From Erythrocercus mccallii (taxonomy: Eukaryota > Chordata > Aves > Passeriformes > Dicruridae): a stretch of 64,000 nt of DNA. Under the pieces are notes generated by a model. It was not told the DNA's origin. It made no database searches and saw only the letters and a list, made by a program, of their open reading frames with translations. A program made the translations under genes and the position numbers. The stretch is taken from contig VZRG01000860.1 in assembly GCA_013397435.1 (NCBI GenBank), positions 211,701 to 275,700 on the forward strand, written 5' to 3'. Within the stretch, counting starts at the first letter, position 1. The number at the start of each line of letters is the position of its first letter. This document shows positions 50,201-63,288 of the stretch, one piece after another.

Positions 50201-50218
50201 TGACCTTTCCAAAGGTCA
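50201..50218. promoter_or_regulatory. Everted nuclear-receptor half-site palindrome (ER6 layout)
   Basis: TGACCT, six bases, AGGTCA: two consensus half-sites for RXR-type nuclear receptors arranged as an everted repeat with a 6-bp spacer, about 1.8 kb upstream of the PRDM5 ATG. The layout matches that bound by some RXR heterodimers. Function is not shown by sequence alone. Confidence 0.35.
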
Positions 50219-50712
50219 TGAATATTCTAAAATCATTTTACACTTTATGAAGGCCTCAGTATTTTTCTCTTCAGAAGAGGAAAAAAAATCACTGGAGAGA
50301 TCTTAATTTTGAACCTTGAAAGATTTCTTCTACGTGAAGTTAAAGGTAATAATACAGCACAGTTTGAATGCATTTGTGTCTTGGTTTTAAGCTCTTTCAG
50401 TACACAAGAACAACGGTTTATTTTTTAAACTTCAGCAATTATTATTCCAATGTGGAATATTCTGTGTCTTATTCTGTTTAAACAAATTATAAAAAAATGC
50501 TGTAGCACTGGACAAAACTGTCACCAATCTTTCCTTTCCTAGTGTATTGGTGGTGTGACATTGATCACAAATTCACAACTGCCTGTCCACCTGTATCAAA
50601 ATACTCCTTTTTTCAACTTAATGAGGAATTCACCTTAAAGTTGGAACTCCTTTGCAGTGCAGCACAAAGAAACTGAACATGCTAACCCTCTCTTTCTGTG
50701 TTCTCTATACAG

Positions 50713-50810
50713 AACGCCAAGGAGAAACACAAGGGCATCCAGCAGCCTTCAGATTTGAAGCCTTACACTGTCAAAATTCATTTACGTAACTTCCTTGGAA
50801 AAAGAACAAG
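50713..50810 (+). other. Candidate exon of a transcript divergent from PRDM5
   Basis: A pyrimidine-rich tract (CCCTCTCTTTCTGTGTTCTC) ends in a CAG-type acceptor at 50710-50712. A 98-nt segment follows, open in the frame starting at its first base (NAKEKHKGIQQPSD and onward, 32 codons), closed by AAG|GTATTT. About 2 kb nearer the CpG island a plus-strand GTGAGT at 48835-48840 could be the upstream donor. No protein family is recognised, so a noncoding exon is as likely as a coding one. The evidence is splice consensus only, and chance matches of this quality are common. Confidence 0.25.
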
Positions 50811-52813
50811 GTATTTTCAGATAGAGGCTCTTATGTAGTCATGAAAGCTGCTGTGCCCCACATGAAATTCCATGGCAGGAATCCACCTGTGTGGACAAAC
50901 AAAATAATTGCAAGAGTTTTTGTCTGAAGTTACAGTACTTGTTGCAACACCATGCCAGAGGGACGGTATGTTACTCCCTCCACTCGAGGAACAGCTAATT
51001 AAGTGTCATACTTAATATATCACAATCTAACAAAGGGATTTAAGACCGAAATGCTCTTCAAGATGCCAGAACTAAACATGCCAGGCCCTGAAGTGTCCAG
51101 CAGCTTAGAAAGAAAATGTGTTCTCCAAGACGAAAGTGTGGCTTTTCACTGCTAATCCCTTGTTTAGCTGGTGTAGTATCATCTCTGAAATTTTTCAGGG
51201 ACTTGGCATTTCTATCCTCTCTCCTGCTCTGCAGGCAGTTGGACAGAAATCAGAGAGGCTAATGGCTTTTTAATCCTTTCAAGAGTTCCTTACATTGAGC
51301 AGTATTAAAATATTAACTTTTGCAGCATCCATAGCAATGCCAGAATTAGATTCTGGCAGCTGACAAACCTGAGAAAGGGTGTTGTTCATGATATGGCTCC
51401 TCCTTCCCCATTTGAACTGGGCCACAAAACATTTCTGCACTGCAGTTTAACCAAGTTTGCAGGTATATTTTGAAAACTTCCTTCCTGAATCTATGGAGCT
51501 CCTCTCCAACCCCATCCCCATCAGGATCAGCTCTTTTAAAGCAAATCTTTGTCTTATCGGGATTGTACCTCACGTGCAGGACACGTACAGTACTGTCAGA
51601 CTGTTCCCTCGTAGTTCATGTGTTCCTGCACGTTTCAGGTGTGCAAATAACGCTTAGCTTTGACCAGGAATGCAAAGGTTTCAGTCAGGTATTTCCCTGG
51701 AATTTGCCAAGCCCCTTTCTCTGCCTAGGTACGAAGTCCTTGGCTTCATTTAGGATCATTGCTCTTTTTTTATGGTGACTTCTCAGACCTTCCACACTGC
51801 AGTGCCTGGACCAGGATGAAAACAGGGTTGGCACTAACTCGTTTTGCACTGGTCATTTTCAGGAAGGAAAGGTTCCAACTCACCTCATGGCAGAGTCTGA
51901 GTGAAAGATGGGAAAAAGAATAGCATAAAGACCTCTCAGGATTGGGGTTTTTTTCCTTTCCTCAGTTGTGCAGAATTCCACTTCAAAAAAAAAAAGAAAC
52001 TACCTGAGCTTGGTAAGAGCTGTGTACACCTTTAGAGCTTGCCCTGCTTTGGGTACAATGGCACCCTTGCCACCAGTAATCACCAGGCACAGGAACTCTT
52101 AAGTACCTGGAACAAATTGTGTTGACATGGAGTCAACTTAAACCATATGTCAAACTACCAACTCAAAACACAATCTCTTTCATGTAAAACTGTCTACTTT
52201 CTGAAACAATTAAATGTGCCTTTTTAAAATATAACAAAAAGTTCCATCTTCTCAGTGTCTCAGGGTCTTTTCCAGTTCTAACAGTGTTTGTTTTGTCTGT
52301 GTTTTTTGGTGCCCTGAGAGTTGTTCTTTCCCTATTGCACTTTGTTTCACTGAGCAAAATTCCTTTCAGAGCTATTTTTAAGGATTGCTTTTTTTTGTCT
52401 GGTGGGCTTTTTTTCTCTACACAGATTCTCTTGAAGTTTTTTGAATTGCAATTAAAAAACTATTTCCCCAGCAAAATCTCTCTTCTAATCAATGTACAGT
52501 TGGCTTTTTGGGTTTTCTGTAAACTAATACAGAATGTTTGTGTTGTGATACTCAGGGTCATGAAAAACTGTAAATTATAAGATTAGTTTTAAACTTGTCT
52601 CATCCTTTGCTTACATGCACAGAGTAGTTGCTGTCAAAGTATCTCTCTCAGATATTTGAAGTCCTAGAATTTGGTGCCAGGATTTCAGAATTAAAATTTT
52701 TCTCCTTCCCCTTTGAATTATACTAAAATTCAGAAATGCATTTGTATTTACATTCCCCAGCTGGTAGCATATTCAGTGTTCGCTTCTGTTGTTTGAGAGG
52801 GCTTTAAACTTGT

Positions 52814-52860
52814 AAAAAAACAAAAACAAAAAAACCAAACCAAAACAAACAACCAAAAAA
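52814..52860. repeat. A-rich low-complexity stretch
   Basis: CAAAAA/CCAAA-type A-rich run in the upstream flank. It could be the tail of an old retrocopy, but no recognisable body precedes it. Confidence 0.7.
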
Positions 52861-55800
52861 GCAATATTTTGAGTAATTAGGAGATTAAGCTACTATATAA
52901 GGTTTCATAGTGATGGACCTAAAAGGAGCACAATATAATGGGACTGTAGTAGATTTTTTTTTCTCTCTCACATGAAAACTTCGCATAAGTGATATAGAAA
53001 GAAGTCTAAAAAGCAAGTAGAGAATGGTTAAAAATACTTATTTTAAAACATTTAGTGTAAACCATCTCTATCAATTTTTTCAGAGGCAGCGACTGACAAA
53101 CACTTTATATAGTAGCACATGAACTGGGCCACATCCTTACACATCCTAAAAGTGTCTTTCTCAGCTCAGGAATGTCTTATTTCAGCCTGAGAGTGACTTC
53201 CCTAATTGATATCACACACCCTCCCCCCCCGCCCTGTTTTTACTCTTAGCCCCTTCAGGATCAATTCAGCCTTTCCTTCATTAATGGAAAGTGACTTCCC
53301 AGATCCAGCTTCTCCCTGGTGAGCTACTTCCTTCAATCCTAACCATTCCCATGCATGGCCAGGTGCACAAAGGTTATACCTTCCCATTTCCCATTACAGC
53401 CTGCACTGGAGCTGATGCTGTGCTCCTTCTGGGAGCAATAACCCTTAAACTTGCCTGCTTCCTCTTCTACTTGCTACCTAATCATGAGAGGGATCTTCAT
53501 GGAGCATGAGGTTCATCACCAAGTTAATTCCCATACTGTGCTCTCTACTTTTATTTGTTGAAAAAACATGGAAATTAGGCTCCCTTTCAGTACCTGCTCT
53601 ATGCCAGTCATTTAACTCATCATGTTTGGCAGTCCAACCATACAACAAATTCTTTCTAAAACCTTGAGCTTTAATGCTGTGAAGTATTTTTCTGCCATTC
53701 CTCAACAGGCCATGAGGCTGGAACACCATGTTGGGCTTTCCTGTAGCAGGAAGACAGCTGACTACTATGAATTCACAGTGGTTTGCTGATATTATTTTAG
53801 CAGATGGATGACAACCCTCATGACTGACCTCTGCCTTTCATGTCTGCCAGGTGCTGTTGGATATCCCTATTTTCACTTCTCCATGAATCTCCACTACATC
53901 AAGTATCATTATGCTGCTTGACAGAATGTTTTTAAATCCTTGGAGGATGGCTACATACACACAGAAGGTATTTCTCAGAACTGCCAGCTATGGAAAATTC
54001 ATTTTGCCATTCTGGGCACACATTTTCACTATGTGCTGTCCTTTGCTCAGAGACTTGTCTCAGGTCATCTTTCACATCATTTCTATGCACTTTGGCCTCA
54101 CTGTCTTCCTCGCATTCACAGAAAAACAACATTTGAGTCCCCCTCTTTACAACAGGGTGAGTGTCCACTATACCTTCTTATCTTTCAGTATTCGGCTGTG
54201 CCTAGCCCACCAGTGAAGGGCTTAAATCCCCCAATTATCCACACTACAGGTGTATTTGTGTCTTCCTGCACTGTGGGCTGGAGCAACTTGATTCCCCTGC
54301 TTAGGAAACCTGGTCCCAGAAGACAACAGTTTGCTTTAAGGCCTATAAAAGCCCAAACCATTAGGGCTGGACACTGTAGATTTGAAAAATGAGGGGAATT
54401 CCCACAGACACTGGGGATCTGGAAACTGGGATATTGGTTGTAAAGCTGTTGGATTTATTTTTCTTTGCTGGGTTTTTGTTATTTTTAGAACAGCTGAAAT
54501 CAACCCACCATGTAATTTGACATCCATGTCCTAAGAGGGCATAGCACACACTGAAGTGAGAGCTACTGACTTAAGAATGGGCAACAGCTTTGCTGAACAC
54601 ACCTTAATGCTTTCCTTGGTTCTCAGTCTCCTGCCTACCTTCCCTCCACTGAAGACACTTTCTCAGCTAACAACATTTCCCCCAGGAAATACTTCCTTCC
54701 CAGGACCCTAACAAATTCCTCTGGAAGAATGGGAAATTCTTACTGCTTTAACACAGACCTAGAGGACAGACACTTAAATTGCTCTGTGGATCTTTGCTCC
54801 ACTCCATCCAAATACATGTTCTGCTCTGAGAAAGAGAAGATCATTCTGAATCTGAAAATTTTAAACAAATCTGGGAGTTTTCCACCTAGAGGCCTCAGCA
54901 GAACCAGCTTCAACAGTACTTTGGGGCATGAGCTGCTCTACAAAGCTTAAGGGGTTGCGTAATTTGAGGCACCACATGCATGTTTAGAATGAACTGAACC
55001 TAACAAAAACCAACCAACCAAAAAAAAAATTTGTCAGGAATTAAGTTCTCATTAAACCATGCAGGATAGTGTTTGAAAAAGGCTTTTCTGTTGAATGCTT
55101 CCATTTAAAAACTCTCATCCTCATTATATTCCATCTGACACCAGAGGTACTCAGCAGCTCTGTCCCAAACATCAATATGTCAGACTAAACAGTAAAAAAT
55201 ATAAGAATCACCAAATATATGACTCTGTCTCAAATGATTTTTGGATATTATTGCCAAGGTCTGCAAGGATCAACTGTAAATTTACTTATGCACATTAGAA
55301 AAACAAGCAATCAAGGAAAAATGAGGAAAACCAATAGCTATTTCAAAGATTGTGTTCTTACAAATACTTCATAGTTACTCAGTTTTGAAAGCAATAGGAG
55401 GATTAAAGGCAGAATATAATTTTTCTTTATTCCCTTCATTATTATGTTTTTGAAATTAAGACAAAAAATTAGGAATGTGTCCTTCCCTACAAGCAACAAT
55501 AGCATGATTCAAATAAGTTCCTGCTTTCAGATAGAGTCTTCTATTTAAACTTCACAGGTCTACTCAGCTACAGGTCTACAAAGCAGAGATGTCTGGAGAC
55601 TAAAGTAACTGGGGAGAGGATCTCACGTGTCCCCCGTCAGGAACTACTTTCACTGTTCACTAAGAACACAAGCTGATTCAAACTCTTGATACACCTGCAC
55701 TTTGGGGCAGAAGTTGATTTTGAGAGCAGATTAAAGTCCACAAGGAGTTCTGTAAGTATCTGAAATTAGAATAGGACCAATGGAAGGATGCTTGTGTCTA

Positions 55801-58800
55801 TATGTACATAGTAATCATTAGATTAATAAGGGTGTACTCATACTCTGAAAAGCAGGCTTTTTGAAGAAAAGCAATAGCTATAAATGACATCTGTAAGATG
55901 CCTGCCATTTCCTTTCTGAAGTATTCACCCTTGGTTAACAAAATCCACAACTCCTTGGACTAAAGCTGAAGCTGGTCCTGCTTTTCATGTGCCAAGCCTG
56001 CTTTTCCAAATACTTTCCCTTGGCTGCAGTGAGTGCTCTCTCTGGCATTTCAGAGAGCACAATGGCACCCTCCTGGGCTGGGCTGCAGCGAGTTTGGGTT
56101 GGAGATTGTTTGTGGGACGCCGTTCTATTTACCACACAGTAGGGTTTCTGTTTCTCCCTCGGCTCCATTGTGTTCAATCACACGGGTTTTTTTTTTAAGT
56201 TACGTTTTAAGTTATAGCCTGTCAGGCGCCCTGAGGCATATGGACACTGGGTGCACCATAAATTTGAAGTTAATATTGCTCAGGATTGCAGTAAATTAGT
56301 TAGTCATCTTTTCTCATAAGGCAGCAAGGGAACAAGCTGAAAGTACAGGGCAGCTGCATGTTATTTAAAAGTGTCTTTCAAGAGGTACAAGACATTAACA
56401 TGCCCTTTTGGAAATTATATGAAAGTCTGCCCAAACTGTAATAAGTCATCACAGAAAGTCTGGAAAAAGTCCTGTCTGCACTCCAAGAGCAGCCGCAGTT
56501 AGTCCCTGTACAACATGTCTGTGCCAACCTGCAGCCAAGCACACTTCCTTGGCCTGTCACTGGGGATGAAAAGCATTAACCTGTGTGGGGGCACAGGAGA
56601 CATCACAGCTGATGTGCTTCTGCTTGATCCGTGCCTGGGCAAGGTTATCCTTACAGCACCAAGGGAGCCCTGGGAGAACTGGCAAGGGAAGGAAGCAGTG
56701 GATGCAGAGCACTCAGTGTGCAGTTTCTGGTAGGATCCTGCCTGTCTAACCCGTGAATTTTTGAACCCACAACCAACCTGGTCCTCACATAGGCACATCT
56801 ATACACACAGAGCCTCCAGCAGAAAACAGAAGCAGAATCTCCATTTCCCTTCTCACTTTACTTAGAGAGAAACCATTCTTTGGAGTTGCTGAATTCCATT
56901 ATTTGTGCAATAGTTCTTGACACTATATTACTTCCATTTAGTTTACAAACTACAATAAGAATTATTGGTTTATATGCCACACATTGTAATTCTGGTAAAA
57001 CACTGTAAAATACGATTGGCAGTAGTTTAATTTTACTTTGTTTCACCTCTCTACAGACTTGTAGGCTGTGGGCATAACCATTATCCTAATGAAATTGTGA
57101 AGGGTGGAGAATATTTATAATAACCTAACACTGACTTTTGATAAAAGACATAGGAAAAAGATACAACAATCTAAAAGGCTTGAAACAAAACATTAAATAG
57201 GCACGGGTGAACATTATCACAGATATTTTAACTCTATTTAGTTGAACACAATCTCTAATGCTCTTCAGTTGGCTTTTGATAATTTATGAATAGATACTGT
57301 AATGAGAGATTAAAGTCACATAATGACCCCTGATTTAAGAGCCAGATGGTTATTGAATTTGATAGGTCCCCCTATTGAAAGCTATTAAAAAGAAGTGAAA
57401 ATTTTAAAGGTTTCAATATACCAAAAAAAGAAAAAAATCTGAATACTTTCTTCATAAGAAATCTACTGTTTTGAGAGGTCTAGGAAGGAACAGCTACTGA
57501 TTTTGGGATCATGCCATATGGTATTTTGTCCATCCCATCAGCTTTTAGTATTTGCCTAATAGGACAACTCATCCAAAACCCCCATCATCATATAAATGGA
57601 GACATTTATCCATTTCAAATGCAGTATGACACTGCTGAGGAGTGCAGCAGCCCAACATCAGTACTAACTAAAGTTCCACACAAGTTATTTTTAGTGTACT
57701 CCAATTTTCAGGATAGACAGTAAGCATACCTTATTATGACAAAACATTTACTAAACATTTAGTAAAAATCTTCTTCCCCCTCTCCCCTCACTTCCCTCCC
57801 ATAGAATAAATGAAAAATATGAAGAAAACATCAAATGTTAAAAATTCACATTGAAATGGAGAGAGGCATAGTGAGGGGCATGGGTTTCCTGTAGGTTTGA
57901 GTAACCTGCAAGCTTTCACTTGTTCCTTCAGGCATCAAAGACCATTTACGTCCAGGCCTTGTCCAAAGGACAGACATTTGGATTGCATTAAGCTTCCAGG
58001 GGGTATGTGTGCAAAACTCCAATATGGAACAGTTATTAAAAAGGCTGCATGTTTGCTATTTCTGTGGTTTGTCAGAAAGGTCATTGTTTAAGATGTTTTC
58101 ATTTAATGACAATGTGCCTCTATTCTTATTATTATTGTTTGTTTCTTTCATGTCTGTTCCTCCTCCTCAGTATCATTGTTTGTCTCTGTCCTGTGAAGTG
58201 TCTTGCTGTTCTGGTGCCATGGGATTGGGAAGATGTTATAGGTTTGTGTAACTTCTCACTACACTGGTGGTTCATTTACAGAGGGGTGTTTCCACCATAG
58301 CCACTTCTCTGAACTTATTGAGAAGATTTAGTCTGGAGCAGGGAAAGAGGAACCATATTCATTTATGCAGAGCTCCATTGCTTTTGCAGATGAAGGCTTG
58401 TTACAGTTTTCAGAAGCTCCTCATCAGATCACCACTAACTTCCCTCTTAGTCCTTATACTTGCATTCACACAGGTCTACAACAGCAGAAAATGGGAGCAG
58501 AATTATTCATCCCATGCAGAAAATACACCAAATACTAAACTAAACTCTTCATTATAAGCATATCTCCTGAACTGGCATAAATAAGCAGCCCAGGGCACCA
58601 AAAAAAAAACCAACTAAGGACCTGAAAGCACAAATTCCAGCTGAGATACATGACAGTCAAATAGATCACCCAATTATTATGCGTGCACAAACTGGAGGTG
58701 TGGGTAACTGCTCTTTTTCTCCATTACATGAGAAATAAAAAGATAGTTTTTATTTTGAGATGGGAAGGAACAGTGCTGTATGATGGAAACATCATACAAA

Positions 58801-61800
58801 AAAACACAAACAACTTTGAAAAGGTAGCAGGAAGCATTAACAGATGAGTTAACTGTAGCTAAATATTTATATTGCACGTTTCACATTTATCACAACAAAC
58901 CCTACTTTTTCCAGAAAAATATCTGGGTTAGGGCCTAGGACAGAGTATCCAATTTAATTGTTTCTCTTGGTATATCGTGTTCCTTTAAAGGGGACAACAC
59001 AGCCAAGTGGGCCCCTCTGCAGTGGAGAAGATGTGTTATCTTCGTGTTTGAGCTACTGGGTGTGCTTAAGAGGGGAGAAGCAAACATCAAGGAGACACAG
59101 GCACACAGCTCAGGCTCAGGAGATAGCTGACAGCAGCAGGACAAGCCAGAAACCAGCCCCAGTGACAATGGGAAAAGTTCCCTAGGGACCACAATGAACT
59201 TGCAGTCTACTTCAGCCCAGAAAGCCACAGAGCTGACTAAAAGCAAGACTGGAAGCAGGGACAAAGTGAGCAGCAGGGGATTTGTTTATAAACCCTTCCC
59301 CATGTCTAGTCTGCCTTTTCTCTCTCTCATCTCTGTTGCAAGAGGTTTGTCTGATGTAGGCTTTGTTCAAAGAAAACCTGAGGTTTGAGTTGAAAAGCTC
59401 TTTGAGGGAAGAGCTCTGGACAGATCTACCTCAAAGGTAGGTCTGCTCTTGTCAAAGATTTGTATTCTTTAATGACAGAGGTATTTTGGTGTTTCATGAA
59501 TTATGATGACAGAGACTTACTTGGCTGCTATGTGCAGCACAGAAGTAGTGGCTTTGTCAAGCTTTACTTTTTAGAGAAGGGTGAGTTGGTGCCAGCACCA
59601 CAAGCTGTGCAATAGGGCACAGTCTGAGCGCAGGAACAGCCATGATCTTGGAAGCAAATCCTGCACGCTTGGAAATAAAGGCAGCACGAGGTTCTGGTAG
59701 AAAGGATTTCATCGCTTTCTGGTCTTCCTCCACTTCTCCTGTGCTCCATCTGAACTAGGAGCTGCTGATCAAAAGCTCTGGGCAGAGCCTCCTACAAAGC
59801 CTGTCCTGAACACTAGACTGAGTTATTACACAATCAGCTGTGATGCCACTCGGATGAGGCCAGAGGACAGTGATCAAACAGCTCCAAAACACAATGAGAA
59901 AAGGGCCTTTGTCAGTGCCAACAGGGAACCTATGACTACCCAGGATCCAGAAACAGTTATGTCTTACTTTAACCCACTGCTCCCACCAAAGCAGCCTTTT
60001 CCTCATGTCGTTAACCTGTTCCACCCACTCTGGAGAGGGCATGAGCCCAATTACCCGGCACCCAGCAGCCACCAATTACAGAGGGAGCAGTACCCCAGCA
60101 TTGTCCATGCCCTGTCAGGCAGCATTGGCCTGCCAAGCGTGCTGCAGCAGCCTTTGTCACCGTGCTGTCCCCCCGGCAGCCAGCTGCACAGCTTGAACAA
60201 GAGCGGGAGAGAACATAAGGAAGCCATTAGAGGTTAGGAGCAGTTGCCCAACATGGCTCAAAGAGGGATCTGAGGAAACATAATGGAATCACTCATGAGC
60301 AACTGTCCATCCAGTCCACATCTGCAGGCGGTCTGCAGCTGCTCTGCTCTCAGCACAGACCAGACCAGCTCTCCAGAACAGCACAATCTCTGCATTGGCT
60401 TAGTGTACCTGCCCATTAGTTTTCAATGCATTAAAAGAAAAAACCCAAACAAAACTTGTGATCTGTGAGAGAGTGGCCATGAAGAGATGGTATGTGGGAA
60501 AACAAAAACCAGGAGGAGGAACAATGCCTCCCTGTTGAACGACAAATGGAGGGAGTTGGCTCCAGCTTTTAATTACAACATCATGCCAAGCAACTTGAAG
60601 TAAATGTATTTGTGTTTTATTTCACATTCAGCTCGCCAGTTGTGCGATAGGAAATCGAGGAGGAGAATGAGCACAGTAATAATGATGGAGCAGGACTGCA
60701 GCTGGCACAAGCATGGGTGCGTGAGAGGAAAAACATCAAGTGCCCACAGCCTGCATGTGAGCCCTGCCTGTGCTCAGCAGGAGTCCTCCTCCCTGTGTCC
60801 TCAAAGAATTAACTCATTTCCCAGGACACAGGAGGTAAGTCCTGATTCCACTAATGAGCAAAATAAGAACCATAGTTAACTGCCTGAGATACCCTCCCAC
60901 CATCATCCCTCCCTCATGCTATCTGCCCTTGAGATGTAACATCCTTTTTAACAGCCATACTATTTTATGTCCATAAACAGTAAATATTCAAGTAACAACA
61001 CCTCTACCTGCTCCTTTTCAGTTTTCTTCACTGTAGATGGGATCAGTAAGGGAAGTCTTCAGAGGAAAAGAGGATCTTTTTTTAAACATTTGTCTAACAG
61101 TTCATCAAAGGGTACCTCAACTCTACGCAGTTTTCAGTGGGCTGAAATCAAATTGTGAATCAGCTAACTTTCCAAAACACACAATGACTGCAAGATCAGA
61201 TGCCAGCTGTACATTCATTATTCGCTTGTGCCTATTTTGAAAAAGATGAGTCCCTTTTTTTGTTAGACAAATTGTGCTGGGAAGTAATAACTAGCTGCAT
61301 TCACAAAACCTATCAGTGTTACTGGGTCACTTAAACTTTCATTTATAAACTGTTCTCTTTAAAAGAAATGGCTTTAAAAAGAGGGGAGAGAGGATGTTCC
61401 CCACAGCCTGGTATCAGCAGTGGTTGTCTAGGCAGTCTGAGGATTATGATTATTATAACCCGTGATGTAGGCTCCAGAGGATTGATGAAAGCATTCTTCC
61501 AAAGTAGGCTTTGGAACCATCAAACACATGAAATGAAGTAAGAATTTGTCTCCCTGACAGGATTAATACCACAAGTTTATAAACCAGTCTAAACACTTAT
61601 TTAGAAGACTAAACCATCCCACAGTCAGTTGCTGTTGTAGTCTTTCATGGATTCACTGAAACACTAAAGGGACCCTGAAATCCATAGAGCACCTCAAGAC
61701 AACAAAAGCAAGGCTCTCCTCACTAATATAGAACTACTAGGGACAGGGTTTAATATGGAAATGATGTGAAAAGCTTACTTCTCCTCTACATATAGGATTA

Positions 61801-62317
61801 AATTACACAGCCAGAAACAGCTGCTGCAGCTCAACAGGAAAATCTAACATTTGAAAAACAGTGGCTCAAAAAGGCGGAGAGCGGGGAAGTCAATATTTAC
61901 AACACACTCATTTCTGCTTAACAGTTAAAGAAATCAGAAGGTGAGGGGTGGGACTAAAATAATTTACTTCACAAAATATCTCAGTTTTGGTTCTCGATCC
62001 CTCTTTCTTCTGAAACAATGTGCAATTGCAAGTGTGGAACAGCACAGGTAAAATCGGTATTAATTAGGAATTACATTAAACCACTGAATACCAGAATCAT
62101 ATAATTTTAAAATCCAGACTCCGTGATCTTTCCCCCCCATCCAAAAAAATCCATACTTTGAGAATAGCAGGATAATTTCTTCACTTCTATTCTAGAAGCA
62201 AAGCAAGCTACAAGACTCTGGTCCCTTTCTGGTGTTACTCCCACCTTACAACCAGATTTCAACGCGGTCAGACAAACTCTTCACTACCACACTTGCTAAA
62301 CTTAGAAAAAGGATGTG

Positions 62318-63288
62318 AATCAGAATCGTTAGGTTGGAAGAGACCTCCAGGATTATCAAGTTCAACCCAACCCTAACCTCAACTAAACCATGGCACCAAG
62401 TGCCACATCTAGTCTTTTCTTAAACACATTCAGAGATGGTGAATCCACTACCTCCCCAGGTAGACCATTCCAATACTTTATTACCCTTTCTGTAATAAAC
62501 TTCTTCCTAATATTCAGCCTACATTTCCCTTGGCACAGCTTGAGACTGTGTCCTCTCGTCGTGTCAGTTGCTGCCTGAAGAAAGAGACTGACCCCCACCT
62601 GTCTAAAACCACCTTTCAGGAAGCTGTAGAGAGCGATAAGGTCACCTCTGAGTCTCCTCCAGGCTAAACAACCCCAGCTCCCTCAGTCATTCCTCATAGG
62701 GCTTGTGCTCCAAGCCCCTCACCAGCCTTGTTGTCCTTCCTAAACTGAGGGGCCAGCACTGGACACAGCACTCAAGGTGTCCCCTCACCAATGCTGAGTA
62801 CAAGGGAAGAGTGACCTCCCTGCTCCTGCTGGACACGCTATTCCTGATACAAGCCAGAATGCCTTTGGCCTCCTTGGCCACCAGGGCACACTGTTGGCTC
62901 ATGTTCAGTTGGTTATTGACCAGACCCCCCAGGTCCCTTTCTGCCTGGGCACTGTCCAGCCACTCTGTCCCAGCCTATAATGTTGCAGGGAGTTATTGTG
63001 GCCAACGTGCAGGGCTCGGCACTTGGGCTTATTAAACCTCATCCCACTGGATTCTGCCCATCCATCCAGTTGCTCCAGGTCTCTCTGCAGAGCCCTCCTA
63101 CCTTTCAACAGATCGACACACACTCCCAGCTTAGTGTCGTCTGCAAATTTACAAATGAAAGATTCAATACTCTCATCCATGTCATCAATAAAAATATTGA
63201 ACAGAACTGGCCTCAGCACAGACCCCTGAGGGACACCACTAGTGACGGGCCGCCAGCTGGATGCAGCACCATTCACCAATTTGAACAC
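62318..63288 (-). mobile_element. CR1 LINE, 5'-truncated and decayed
   Basis: On the minus strand the sequence encodes part of a CR1 non-LTR reverse transcriptase. Visible in order are WRPVTSGVPQGSVL, an FADDTK catalytic box (62905-63288), then AKEAKGILACIRNS through LVRGLEHKPYEE (62687-62902), then RLNIRKKFITERVIKYWN through KKRLDVALGAMV (62383-62598). The three parts lie in different frames separated by stops. About twenty residues normally present between CVQ-W and LVRGLEH seem to be missing. The 3' end finishes with the short octamer-like tail GATTCTGATTC (complement of 62318-62328). The copy begins in the middle of the reverse transcriptase, the usual 5' truncation, and is not functional. 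It is the strongest evidence that the genome is avian or at least sauropsid. Confidence 0.93.
62383..63288 (-). pseudogene. CR1 reverse transcriptase remnant
   Basis: Coding remnant of the CR1 element described above. It is broken by at least two frame changes and an internal deletion. It retains the FADD catalytic motif but lacks the N-terminal part of the reverse transcriptase and all of the endonuclease. Confidence 0.9.

Larger units (their letters stand above)
48840..62317. other. Upstream flank of PRDM5, no recognised gene
   Basis: About 13.5 kb with no protein family I can recognise. The longest open frames (150 and 127 codons on the plus strand at 53940-54392 and 59854-60237) have no recognised domain. 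It contains the candidate exon at 50713-50810, the palindrome at 50201-50218, an A-rich stretch at about 52814-52860, a poly-C run at 53222-53229 and a TATA-like site at 54344-54350. In other vertebrates as I recall, NDNF lies beyond this end of PRDM5; no NDNF coding exon is visible here. Confidence 0.6.
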
